Source of the DNA: an uncultured Acinetobacter sp.
GTDB lineage: Bacteria > Pseudomonadota > Gammaproteobacteria > Pseudomonadales > Moraxellaceae
Direction: 5' to 3'
NCBI RefSeq assembly: GCF_947626835.1
Contig: NZ_CANQTS010000012.1
Coordinates: forward strand, 1 to 64,000
Length of the DNA: 64,000 nucleotides
Both the position numbers and the translations under genes were made by a program. This document shows positions 56,330-64,000 of the stretch, piece after piece. Below the pieces are notes generated by a model that made no database searches, was not told the DNA's origin, and worked only from the letters and a program-made list of their open reading frames with translations. Numbering within the stretch: the stretch's first letter is position 1; each line of letters opens with the position of its first letter.

Positions 56330-56330
56330 G

Positions 56331-56696
56331 ATGATCAGCTTAGAATTTTTATTGGCCTCTGCCATTGGTTTATTGATCGCCACAGGAATTTATTTGGTGC
56401 TACGTGCGCGTACTTTTCCGGTAGTGTTGGGCTTGGCCATGATTGGTTATGCGGTCAATATTTTCTTATTTACCATGGGGCGTGTACAAATTAACTCACC
56501 GGCCGTCCTCACCAATACGACACAAGCCACCGATCCACTCCCACAGGCCTTGGTACTCACTGCCATTGTAATTGGTTTTGCAACCACCGCTTTTATTGTG
56601 CAATTGGCACTACGCAGCCGCTTTGAATCAGGGACAGATCACGTTGACTCTAAAGAAGATCTACCTGCCATTGACCCACGCGAGGATGAGCCCTAA
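56331..56696 (+). CDS. mrpC: Mrp antiporter subunit C
   Basis: 121 residues from ATG 56331, preceded by AAGGGGA; a longer frame starts inside mrpA. It has three NuoK-like membrane helices and the ARTFPVVLGLAMIGYAVNIFLF block. A charged tail follows. It shares its last base with the mrpD start. Confidence 0.95.
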   Translation: MISLEFLLASAIGLLIATGIYLVLRARTFPVVLGLAMIGYAVNIFLFTMGRVQINSPAVLTNTTQATDPLPQALVLTAIVIGFATTAFIVQLALRSRFESGTDHVDSKEDLPAIDPREDEP

Positions 56697-58507
56697 TGAC
56701 TGATCTTCTACATTTTTGGCAGCAACACGCACCTATTTTTAGTATTTTAATTCCAGCGCTCACTGCCTTTATTTTGCTATTACTAGGCAATCCCGGTTCA
56801 GGTGCATTGGCGTATGATTGGCGTCAACCGTGGCGTCGTGGTATTAGCTATGTTTCGGCAACCTTAGGTTTGGCCACAGCCCTTTGCTATTTAAGTTATG
56901 CCAGTAGCGGGCAAATTATTATTTATAACTTAAGTGAGTGGGCTGCGCCTTTTGGCATTATTTTAGTGCTCGATCAGCTCTCTGCATTAATGTTGGTGCT
57001 GACCTATACCCTTGCTGTTCCAATTTTATGGTATGCCAGCCGACAATGGGATGAACGCGGTCGCTATTTCCATGCCATGCTGCACTTTCTGATTATGGGT
57101 CTGTGCGGAGCATTTTTAACGGGCGATTTATTTAACCTGTTTGTGTTCTTTGAAATCTTGCTGATGGCATCTTATGTGTTGCTATTACATGGTCAGGGCA
57201 AGGTGCGTTTTCAGCTAGGCATTCATTATGTCACCATTAACTTATTGGCATCTGCGCTATTTTTAATTGGTTTGGGCATGATTTATGGCAGCGTTGGCAG
57301 TTTAAATATGACCGACGTGGCACGTTTAATGCCAATGCTTGAACCTACTGAGCAGCGCTTGGCGGTGGCTGGTGGTCTCATGCTATTTGTGGTGTTTGGG
57401 ATTAAAGCTGCCATGTTACCCGTGGGTTTTTGGCTACCAAAAACCTACGCTGTGGCAGCCACCCCTGTTGCTGCATTCTTTACCATTATGACCAAAGTCG
57501 GGATTTATGCCATCTTACGGATTAATGGGACAGTCTTTGATGACCCGTTAAGCCATAGCATTTTGGCACCGTGGTTACTCACCATTGGTCTGATCACCTC
57601 GCTATATGGTGCCATTGCAGCACTGGGTGCTGAGCGTTTACGCCGTTTTGTTGGCTTTATGATTTTGTCCTCTGTGGGCACAATTTTAGTGGCCATTGCC
57701 ATGCTAAACCCGCAAGCATGGGCTGGTGCATTATATTACATGTTACACAGTACCCTAATTGCAGCGGCACTGTATTTAATGGGCGGTTGGATCACCTCAC
57801 AACGGGGTGAGTTTAAAGACCACCTCAAAGTTGCCCCACAGATCAAACAACAAAAAGTTGCTTCAATCACCTTTTTTATTATTGCTTTGATGATGGCAGG
57901 TTTGCCGCCTTTTAGTGGCTTTTTAGGTAAAGTGTTTATTTTACAAGCCACAGCAGGACATGCTTATCAAGCTTGGATTATTGCGACTTTACTGTTGGTC
58001 AGCTTACTGAGCATTATTGGCTTTACCCGCGTTGGTTTTATTCTGTTTTGGCGTGCCACAAAACCTGAAGACGATGTCACCAGCGAAGCCTATCTGGCCT
58101 ATCAAGTGCTGCCTGCCAAAGCACCACCACGCAATGACACGGCCATTTATATACTGCTAGCCATATTGATGGGCTATGTACTATTTGCCAGTCCCATTCA
58201 GCGTTATATGAACAGCACAGCCTTGCAAATTCAAAATAATGAATTGTATGAGGCCACGATTTTAAAACGTGACGCCGACAATCAGGTCATTAGCGTGCAA
58301 CCCTATGATCCAGAAAATCTGCCACAAACCAAATATGCTGGTGAAAGCATTGATCCAAATGCACACCTCATTCCGTATGTGATTTCTGAAGAGACCTTAC
58401 AAGGTGAGCATATTTCTGAGTTTAAGCAGCGCCAAATCCTCAAACAGCAACAACAATTGAGTGATCCTACCGGCGACAAACTACAACCCGTACAGGAGGG
58501 CTACTAA
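56696..58507 (+). CDS. mrpD: Mrp antiporter subunit D
   Basis: 603 residues. It is a NuoN/MrpD-like antiporter subunit with about 14 membrane helices, a conserved Glu in the FFEILLMASYVLL helix and a Lys in AVFGIKAAMLP-like block (GIKAAMLPVGFW). An extended C-terminal polar tail of about 90 residues reaches into the cytoplasm. Translation is coupled to mrpC by TAATG. Confidence 0.96.
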   Translation: MTDLLHFWQQHAPIFSILIPALTAFILLLLGNPGSGALAYDWRQPWRRGISYVSATLGLATALCYLSYASSGQIIIYNLSEWAAPFGIILVLDQLSALMLVLTYTLAVPILWYASRQWDERGRYFHAMLHFLIMGLCGAFLTGDLFNLFVFFEILLMASYVLLLHGQGKVRFQLGIHYVTINLLASALFLIGLGMIYGSVGSLNMTDVARLMPMLEPTEQRLAVAGGLMLFVVFGIKAAMLPVGFWLPKTYAVAATPVAAFFTIMTKVGIYAILRINGTVFDDPLSHSILAPWLLTIGLITSLYGAIAALGAERLRRFVGFMILSSVGTILVAIAMLNPQAWAGALYYMLHSTLIAAALYLMGGWITSQRGEFKDHLKVAPQIKQQKVASITFFIIALMMAGLPPFSGFLGKVFILQATAGHAYQAWIIATLLLVSLLSIIGFTRVGFILFWRATKPEDDVTSEAYLAYQVLPAKAPPRNDTAIYILLAILMGYVLFASPIQRYMNSTALQIQNNELYEATILKRDADNQVISVQPYDPENLPQTKYAGESIDPNAHLIPYVISEETLQGEHISEFKQRQILKQQQQLSDPTGDKLQPVQEGY

Positions 58508-59025
58508 TGCAATACAGCTTTTTTCAACGCTGGTTTCCGCATCCTTTCGTTTCGGTGTTGGTTGGCATCAGTTGGATCATGTTAGCGCAGAGTTTGGAAG
58601 TGGGTAGTTTGGTGATGGCATTGATTCTTGCCATTGCCATCCCGCGTTTAATTCGTCCTTTTGTAGAGCGTACACCTGACATTCACTGGCTGCCGTCTTT
58701 TAAGCTATTTTTAGTGGTGCTGTGGGATATCGTGATTTCCAATTTGCGCGTGGCTAAATTGGTGTTAGGTCCCACCGACAAATTGCAACCTAAATGGTTT
58801 CGTGTGCCACTGGAAACTAAACATGAGCAAGTTAATACCTTATTAGCGATGATCATTACCACCACACCCGGTACAGTCACAGCGGGTATTGACCAAGATC
58901 GTGGTGATATTTTGGTACATGCTTTAAGTACAGAGGATGTAGATGAAGAAATTCATCTCATCAAAGCACGCTATGAAAAACCACTCATGGAAATTTTTGA
59001 CGTACAGACAGGAGATGTTGCATGA
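58507..59025 (+). CDS. mrpE: Mrp antiporter subunit E
   Basis: 172 residues. The family has short N-terminal helices and a C-terminal domain with LLAMIITTTPGTVTAGIDQDRGDILVHAL, as here. It is needed for full activity of the complex. The start overlaps the mrpD stop. Confidence 0.93.
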   Translation: MQYSFFQRWFPHPFVSVLVGISWIMLAQSLEVGSLVMALILAIAIPRLIRPFVERTPDIHWLPSFKLFLVVLWDIVISNLRVAKLVLGPTDKLQPKWFRVPLETKHEQVNTLLAMIITTTPGTVTAGIDQDRGDILVHALSTEDVDEEIHLIKARYEKPLMEIFDVQTGDVA

Positions 59026-59300
59026 ACACCATTTTGCCTTATGCATTGGGCATTAGCTTACTTGCCATTACCCTGTCGATGCTGATGTGCTTGTATCGCC
59101 TGGTAATTGGGCCATCAATTGTAGATCGCTTATTGGCGCTGGATACCTTGTTTTTAAATGCTACAGGCTTAGTCATTGTACTGGGAATTTATTGGACCAG
59201 CACTTCACTGTTTGAAGGTGCCTTGTTGGTAGCGATGCTAGGCTTCGTCTCTACAGCCGCCTTAGCACGTTACTTTACTACCGGTCACGTGATCGACTAG
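59022..59300 (+). CDS. mrpF: Mrp antiporter subunit F
   Basis: 92 residues with three membrane helices and the conserved VIGPSIVDRLLALDTL motif. It overlaps mrpE by four bases (ATGA). Confidence 0.93.
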   Translation: MNTILPYALGISLLAITLSMLMCLYRLVIGPSIVDRLLALDTLFLNATGLVIVLGIYWTSTSLFEGALLVAMLGFVSTAALARYFTTGHVID

Positions 59301-59310
59301 GAGCGACTGT

Positions 59311-59718
59311 ATGTCTTTAGTTTTAGAAATATTGGTGTCAATCTTTTTGGTCATGGGTGGTTTATTTATGTTGATCGGCGGCATCGGTATGGTGCGTCTG
59401 CCTGATTTATTTATGCGCCTCCATGCTCCGACCAAATCAAGTACTTTAGGACTAGGTGGCTTTTTAATGGCCGCTATTATTTTTTCGGCAGCACATGGGC
59501 GTTTTGGCTTTGCCGAAATCTTAATTACTTTGTTTGCCTTTATTACTGCGCCGGTATCGGCCAATTTAATGGCACAAGCCGCCCTGCATTTACGTTTACG
59601 CTCCATGAGTGGGGATGTACCTGAAAGTTTAGAGCGACCATTACCCTGGCAAAAACATCGTCGTAGTTTTAAACGCTATCAAAAGCAGGTCAAACACGAC
59701 AATAATGATATTGCCTAA
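59311..59718 (+). CDS. mrpG: Mrp antiporter subunit G
   Basis: 135 residues. Three membrane helices and the GGIGMVRLPDLFMRLHAPTKSSTLG motif define the family. A basic C-terminal tail of about 35 residues follows. AGGAGCGA precedes ATG 59311. It ends the operon at a strong terminator. Confidence 0.94.
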   Translation: MSLVLEILVSIFLVMGGLFMLIGGIGMVRLPDLFMRLHAPTKSSTLGLGGFLMAAIIFSAAHGRFGFAEILITLFAFITAPVSANLMAQAALHLRLRSMSGDVPESLERPLPWQKHRRSFKRYQKQVKHDNNDIA

Positions 59719-59720
59719 AC

Positions 59721-59748
59721 AAAAAAGCCACCCGAAGGTGGCTTTTTT
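59721..59748. terminator. Bidirectional terminator between mrpG and rbfA
   Basis: AAAAAAGCCACC and GGTGGCTTTTTT form a 12-bp stem with a CGAA tetraloop. A and T runs on both sides suit two converging operons. Confidence 0.95.
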
Positions 59749-59757
59749 TATGACAAC

Positions 59758-60162
59758 TTATTCGTCGTCTTTCTTGTCATCGGCTGTAGGTAAATCCTTC
59801 ACAGCTTCTGCAATCAGACCAAACATATAGTTACCATACGCATTGGTTTTGTCGTAGTGGAAACGTAAACGTGGCGTAATACGTGTCTTAATACGACGGC
59901 TGAGTTCATGGCGCAAGAAACCAGATGCTTTGTTCAATACATCTAACGTTTCTTTATTTGCCGTTTCACTTTGCTCATCGCCAAGCTCACGACCCATCAC
60001 GGTCACATACACTTCAGCATAACCTAAGTCTGGGCTAACTTTGACCGCAGAGATGGTCACCAGACCACCTAAACGCGGATCTTTTAGCTCCTGACGGATC
60101 AGTTCAGACAACTCGCGCTGTACTGTGTCCGCCATACGCTTCAGACGTTGACTACCGGCCAT
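59758..60162 (-). CDS. rbfA: Ribosome-binding factor A
   Basis: 134 residues. RbfA helps mature the 5' end of 16S rRNA in the 30S subunit. KH-like fold with LSELIRQELKDPRLGGLVTISAVKVSPDLGYAEVYVTV. Translation overlaps infB in TAATG form. The acidic C-terminal tail (PTADDKKDDE) is short. Confidence 0.97.
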   Translation of the reverse strand: MAGSQRLKRMADTVQRELSELIRQELKDPRLGGLVTISAVKVSPDLGYAEVYVTVMGRELGDEQSETANKETLDVLNKASGFLRHELSRRIKTRITPRLRFHYDKTNAYGNYMFGLIAEAVKDLPTADDKKDDE

Positions 60163-62840
60163 TAAAGACTCCGTTTAATCAATTGTACGTCGTATACTTC
60201 GATCTTATCCAATGCCTTGATGTCTTTGTAGCCTTTAACTGCAAGACCACATTCCATACCAGCACGAACTTCTTCAACCACTTCTTTATAACGACGAAGC
60301 GATTCAAGTTCACCTTGGAACACCACCACGTCATCACGTAATACGCGAATTGGTTTGTTACGATGTAATACGCCTTCAAGAACCATACAGCCTGCAGCTG
60401 CACCAAATTTGCTTGAGTGGAATACTTCACGTACTTGCGCCACACCAAGAATCGTTTCACGGTGTTCAGGAGCAAGCTTACCGCTCATCGCAGCTTTCAC
60501 ATCATCAATCAATTGATAGATGATTGAGTAGTAACGAATGTCAATGCTGTCTGCATCTGCTTTTTGACGCGCAGTTGCATCGGCACGTACGTTAAAGCCA
60601 AGTAATACCGCTTCAGAAGATTCAGCAAGTGTGACATCAGATTCAGTGATTGCACCAACACCTGAACCAATAATACGTACTTTCACTTCGTCTGTTGCAA
60701 GATCAGCAAGTGCAACGTGTAGCGCTTCTAAGGTACCACGTACGTCAGTTTTCAATACAACGTTCACGATAGGCACATCTTTTTTGCCCATAGACGCCAT
60801 AATGTTTTCAAGACGCATTGCAGATTGACGCTCAAGACGTTTTTGACGTTCACGATCCATACGTGCATCAGCAACTTCACGCGCTTTTTTCTCATCGCTT
60901 ACAACAAGAACTTCGTCACCTGCCATTGGCGCTTCAGGTAAACCTAAGATTTCAACAGGAATCGAAGGACCTGCAGATTGAATACGTTTACCGTTTTCAT
61001 CTGTCATAGCGCGAACGCGACCGTAAGATGCACCTGCAAGAACAAGGTCACCTACTTTTAATGTACCGTTTTGAACCAGAATAGACGTTACCGCACCACG
61101 GCTGTTGTCTACACGCGCTTCAATGACCACACCTTGAGCTGCACCTTCTTCAGACGCTTTCAACTCAAGCAATTCAGCTTGAAGTGAAATCAAATCAAGA
61201 AGTTCATCAATACCTTGACCAGAATGCGCAGAAACCATAGCTACTGGTACGTCACCGCCCCATTGCTCAGGCACGATTTCTTTCACAGTCAATTCGTTTA
61301 ACACGCGATCTGGATCAGCAGATTCTTTATCCATTTTGTTGATTGCAACAATGATCGGCGTACCCGCAGCACGCGCATGATCAATTGCTTCTGCAGTTTG
61401 TGGCATTACACCATCATCTGCTGCAACAACTAAAACAACGATATCAGTCGCTTTGGCACCGCGTGAACGCATTGCAGTAAATGCTGCGTGTCCCGGAGTA
61501 TCAAGGAATGTGATCATACCTTTATCAGTGGTTACATGGTAAGCACCGATATGTTGGGTAATACCACCTGCCTCGCCTTGTGCCACTTTCGCACGACGAA
61601 TACGGTCAAGAAGCGATGTTTTACCATGGTCAACGTGACCCATGATGGTTACAACAGGCGCACGCGTTGATTGAACACCACGCGCTTCTTCAGCAGCTTC
61701 TAATAAGTTATCTTCAGCTTGTGTATCTGATACAAGAACTGGGTTATGACCCATTTCTTCTACGATTAACGCTGCGATTTCTTGATCAATGGCTTGGTTT
61801 TGAGTCACAAGCTCACCCATTTTCATGAGTGCTTTGATCACTTCGCGCACCTTGATTGCCATCTTAACTGCAAGATCAGCAACAATGATGGTTGAACCAA
61901 TTTCAACATCGTAAACTTGTTTTTTAACAGGTTTTTCAAAACCATGTTTGTTTGAAGAGCTGGTTTTTAAACCGCGTTTAGGCTGTTTGCTAAAGCTTTG
62001 CTCTTCTTGACCACGACGACCACCTTTTTTCGGTGCACGTGCAGTTGGCGTATTGGTACCACGTTTGATTTCGCGGTCTTCTTTGTTAAATGAATCTTCA
62101 TATGCTTGACCTACAAGGCCTGCAGCAAGTGGAGAATCATCTACAACACGAATCGTTGGCGCATTGTCTTCAGCTGAATACTTAGACGCCATTTGACGCA
62201 TTTGCTCAAGCGTACGTTGTTGCGCTTCTTCTGCTGCGCGACGACGTGCTGCTTCTTCCACTGCTTTTAATTTTGCAGCTTCTGCTTCACGCGCACGTTT
62301 TTGCTCAGGAGTTTCAATCGCTTTAATTTGCGACTTAACCACTGGCTTGTTGGTCGATTTGCGTTTTACCACAACCGCAGCTTTAGACACTTCTTGCTTT
62401 TCACTGCTTTGTTTTGCAGCGGCACGCATGGCTTCTAAAGCTTTGTTTGCGTTATTGACGCCAGATACTGGAGCATCAGATTGAGCTTTAGCTTTATCAG
62501 CTTCAGCTTTAGCCAATGCTTCTGCTTTGATCTGCTCTGGATCTGGTTTGACAAAAGTATGTTTTTTGCGAACTTCTACGTTAATAGTTTTCGCCTTACC
62601 TGAGGTACTTGCTACCTTAGCGGTGCTGGTTGTTTTACGTTTCAACGTGATTTGTCCTGCTTGACCCACGTCTTGACCATGAATTTTCTTCAAATGGTTC
62701 ACGAGGGTATCTTGTTGTTCTGTGGAAATAATATCTTCAGGCTGACGTTGCGGTAAGCCTGCATCACGAACTTGCTCTAAAAGTGTTTCAACCGAGCGAT
62801 TAACGCTCACTGCCAAATCTTTAATCGACTTGTCCGCCAT
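60162..62840 (-). CDS. infB: Translation initiation factor IF-2
   Basis: 892 residues. The N-terminal IF2_N module is followed by a long charged, Ala/Lys-rich linker (about residues 90-300). The GTPase domain begins near residue 390 with [14 protein letters not shown], switch [10 protein letters not shown], and NKMDK. The C2 domain ends it. AGGAGGT precedes ATG 62840, eight bases after nusA. Confidence 0.98.
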   Translation of the reverse strand: MADKSIKDLAVSVNRSVETLLEQVRDAGLPQRQPEDIISTEQQDTLVNHLKKIHGQDVGQAGQITLKRKTTSTAKVASTSGKAKTINVEVRKKHTFVKPDPEQIKAEALAKAEADKAKAQSDAPVSGVNNANKALEAMRAAAKQSSEKQEVSKAAVVVKRKSTNKPVVKSQIKAIETPEQKRAREAEAAKLKAVEEAARRRAAEEAQQRTLEQMRQMASKYSAEDNAPTIRVVDDSPLAAGLVGQAYEDSFNKEDREIKRGTNTPTARAPKKGGRRGQEEQSFSKQPKRGLKTSSSNKHGFEKPVKKQVYDVEIGSTIIVADLAVKMAIKVREVIKALMKMGELVTQNQAIDQEIAALIVEEMGHNPVLVSDTQAEDNLLEAAEEARGVQSTRAPVVTIMGHVDHGKTSLLDRIRRAKVAQGEAGGITQHIGAYHVTTDKGMITFLDTPGHAAFTAMRSRGAKATDIVVLVVAADDGVMPQTAEAIDHARAAGTPIIVAINKMDKESADPDRVLNELTVKEIVPEQWGGDVPVAMVSAHSGQGIDELLDLISLQAELLELKASEEGAAQGVVIEARVDNSRGAVTSILVQNGTLKVGDLVLAGASYGRVRAMTDENGKRIQSAGPSIPVEILGLPEAPMAGDEVLVVSDEKKAREVADARMDRERQKRLERQSAMRLENIMASMGKKDVPIVNVVLKTDVRGTLEALHVALADLATDEVKVRIIGSGVGAITESDVTLAESSEAVLLGFNVRADATARQKADADSIDIRYYSIIYQLIDDVKAAMSGKLAPEHRETILGVAQVREVFHSSKFGAAAGCMVLEGVLHRNKPIRVLRDDVVVFQGELESLRRYKEVVEEVRAGMECGLAVKGYKDIKALDKIEVYDVQLIKRSL

Positions 62841-62848
62841 ATTACCTC

Positions 62849-64000
62849 CTAGTTAAACCATGATTCGCGCGCTTTCATAATGAGTTGACCCGCTTTCTCA
62901 GCACCTAAAGCTTCGATATCTGCGATATCATCCGTAGCTTGGTCTGCCAAATCATCGACAGTTACCACGCCACGAGCAGCAAGCGCGTAGGCAATCTCTT
63001 GTGTCATTCCTTCCATTGCTAGAAGTTCAGCACTTGGATCTTGGATATTTTCCTGTTGTTTCAATGCATCAGCTAAAGCAATTTCTTTAGCACGACCTTG
63101 TAACATTTCTACTGTTTCAGCATCTAATTCGATTTCATCGAATGTTTCAGCCGGAACATATGCAATTTCTTCTAACGAAGTGAAGCCCATTTCCACTAAA
63201 GCCATTGCTAAGTCTTCAGCAATATCAAGACGCGACACAAACATGTCTAAATATTGTTGTGCTTCATTTTGTTGACGTGCTTGGTATTCTGATTCAAGCA
63301 TCATGTCGAGCTTAAAGCCAGTTAATTCTGACGCTAAACGGACGTTTTGACCTTGTGAACCAATAGCACGTGCAAGTTGATCACTGGTTGCAAAGATGAT
63401 ATCTGCAGTGCGTGCATCTTCATCAATCACAATGCTTGATACATCAGCAGGCTCTAAAGCACTGGCGATATATTGCGCTGGATCATCTGACCATACCACA
63501 ACGTCAATACGCTCACCATTTAATTCAGATTGTACCGCTTGGATACGTGTACCACGCATACCAATACAAGCACCCACTGGATCAATACGATGATCGTTGG
63601 TTTTCACTGCAATTTTAGCACGAACACCCGGTTGACGTGCAGCTGCTTTAATTTCAATAATTTCTTCAGAAATTTCTGGAATTTCCTTTTTCATTAAAGC
63701 AATCAGCATGTCAGGTTTAGCGCGTGACAATTGTAATTGTGCACCACGACCTTCACGGTTAACGTTAAACAAAATTGCATTGACACGTTGTTTAGGACGC
63801 AAAATTTCTTTTGCAATCATTTCTTCACGTGCTAAATACGCTTCTGCATTTTCGCCAAGATCAATGATAAAGCCATCTTTAGTTTGCTTTTTCACTTCAC
63901 CGTAAATCAGCTCACCCACTTTAGACTCATAAGCATCAGCAATTAAAGCGCGTTCTGCTTCACGAATCTTTTGTACAATCACTTGCTTTGCAATTTGCGC
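62849..64000 (-). CDS. nusA: Transcription termination/antitermination factor NusA (5' end missing)
   Basis: 384 codons lie in the window and the frame stays open at the right edge, so about 110 residues of the N-terminal domain are cut off. The visible order is S1 domain ([23 protein letters not shown]), KH1 ([14 protein letters not shown]), KH2 ([19 protein letters not shown]) and two C-terminal acidic/HhH repeats, as in gammaproteobacterial NusA. NusA modulates pausing and Rho and hairpin termination. It leads infB and rbfA. Confidence 0.97.
   Translation of the reverse strand, partial: AQIAKQVIVQKIREAERALIADAYESKVGELIYGEVKKQTKDGFIIDLGENAEAYLAREEMIAKEILRPKQRVNAILFNVNREGRGAQLQLSRAKPDMLIALMKKEIPEISEEIIEIKAAARQPGVRAKIAVKTNDHRIDPVGACIGMRGTRIQAVQSELNGERIDVVVWSDDPAQYIASALEPADVSSIVIDEDARTADIIFATSDQLARAIGSQGQNVRLASELTGFKLDMMLESEYQARQQNEAQQYLDMFVSRLDIAEDLAMALVEMGFTSLEEIAYVPAETFDEIELDAETVEMLQGRAKEIALADALKQQENIQDPSAELLAMEGMTQEIAYALAARGVVTVDDLADQATDDIADIEALGAEKAGQLIMKARESWFN

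Noticed and set aside
60179..60475. Leftward ORF inside infB in another frame
   Set aside because: It overlaps the conserved C-terminal IF-2 domain and has low-complexity composition.
1..64000. tRNA, rRNA, insertion sequence, prophage or attachment site
   Set aside because: I saw no tRNA-like T-arm with matching acceptor stem, no transposase or integrase, and no terminal repeats on both strands.

Overview
The window looks like core chromosome of an Acinetobacter-type gammaproteobacterium (Moraxellaceae). The evidence is the moderately AT-rich base composition, recC-recB-recD in an overlapping operon, a gspF-gspG pair apart from other type II secretion genes, a two-domain polyphosphate:AMP phosphotransferase, a MrpA-MrpB fusion heading a mrpACDEFG operon, and a nusA-infB-rbfA cluster. 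Assignment to Acinetobacter is inferred from protein resemblance and gene order. I see no rRNA, tRNA, CRISPR array, insertion sequence or prophage.

Layout. 1-6.2 kb: the 3' end of a gene with a 9-bp tandem repeat, a D-2-hydroxyacid dehydrogenase, an orphan alpha/beta-hydrolase-like gene, a methyltransferase, a lipoprotein, and a TrmB-like methyltransferase paired with a flavoprotein. 6.2-11.1 kb: yacG, then a leftward cluster DUF1285-murI-DUF4062-hemH-gloC. 11.3-16 kb: ETF-quinone oxidoreductase, tusA and corC-lnt. 16-24.3 kb: a small membrane protein gene behind a possible Fur-controlled promoter, gspFG, priA, a CPA2 antiporter, hslO, a cbpM-like gene and a DUF465 gene. 24.3-27.6 kb: rpsO-pnp and a 630-bp gene-free stretch holding the rpsO promoter and a structured leftward transcript that ends in a strong terminator. 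27.6-36.7 kb: recCBD. 36.8-43.1 kb: a DUF697-like gene, pap, and ubiE-ubiJ-ubiB for ubiquinone synthesis. 43.3-48 kb: the most accessory-looking part, two related Gly-rich lipoproteins flanking a predicted outer-membrane barrel, each gene with its own terminator. 48-53.1 kb: a patatin-like phospholipase, a small membrane protein, and hisIE followed closely by a UvrD-like helicase and an AAA ATPase. 53.5-59.7 kb: the Mrp Na+/H+ antiporter. 59.8-64 kb: rbfA, infB and the 3' part of nusA.

Most genes are housekeeping: lipoprotein maturation (lnt), peptidoglycan precursor (murI), heme (hemH), ubiquinone (ubiEJB), electron transfer (ETF-QO), translation and RNA decay (rpsO, pnp, nusA-infB-rbfA), replication restart and recombination (priA, recBCD), and ion and redox stress (Mrp, CPA2, hslO). 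The least explained elements are the RNA element downstream of recD, the lipoprotein-barrel-lipoprotein cluster with a G8 tract, the helicase/ATPase pair behind hisIE, the DUF4062 gene between murI and hemH, and the possible iron-regulated small membrane protein.
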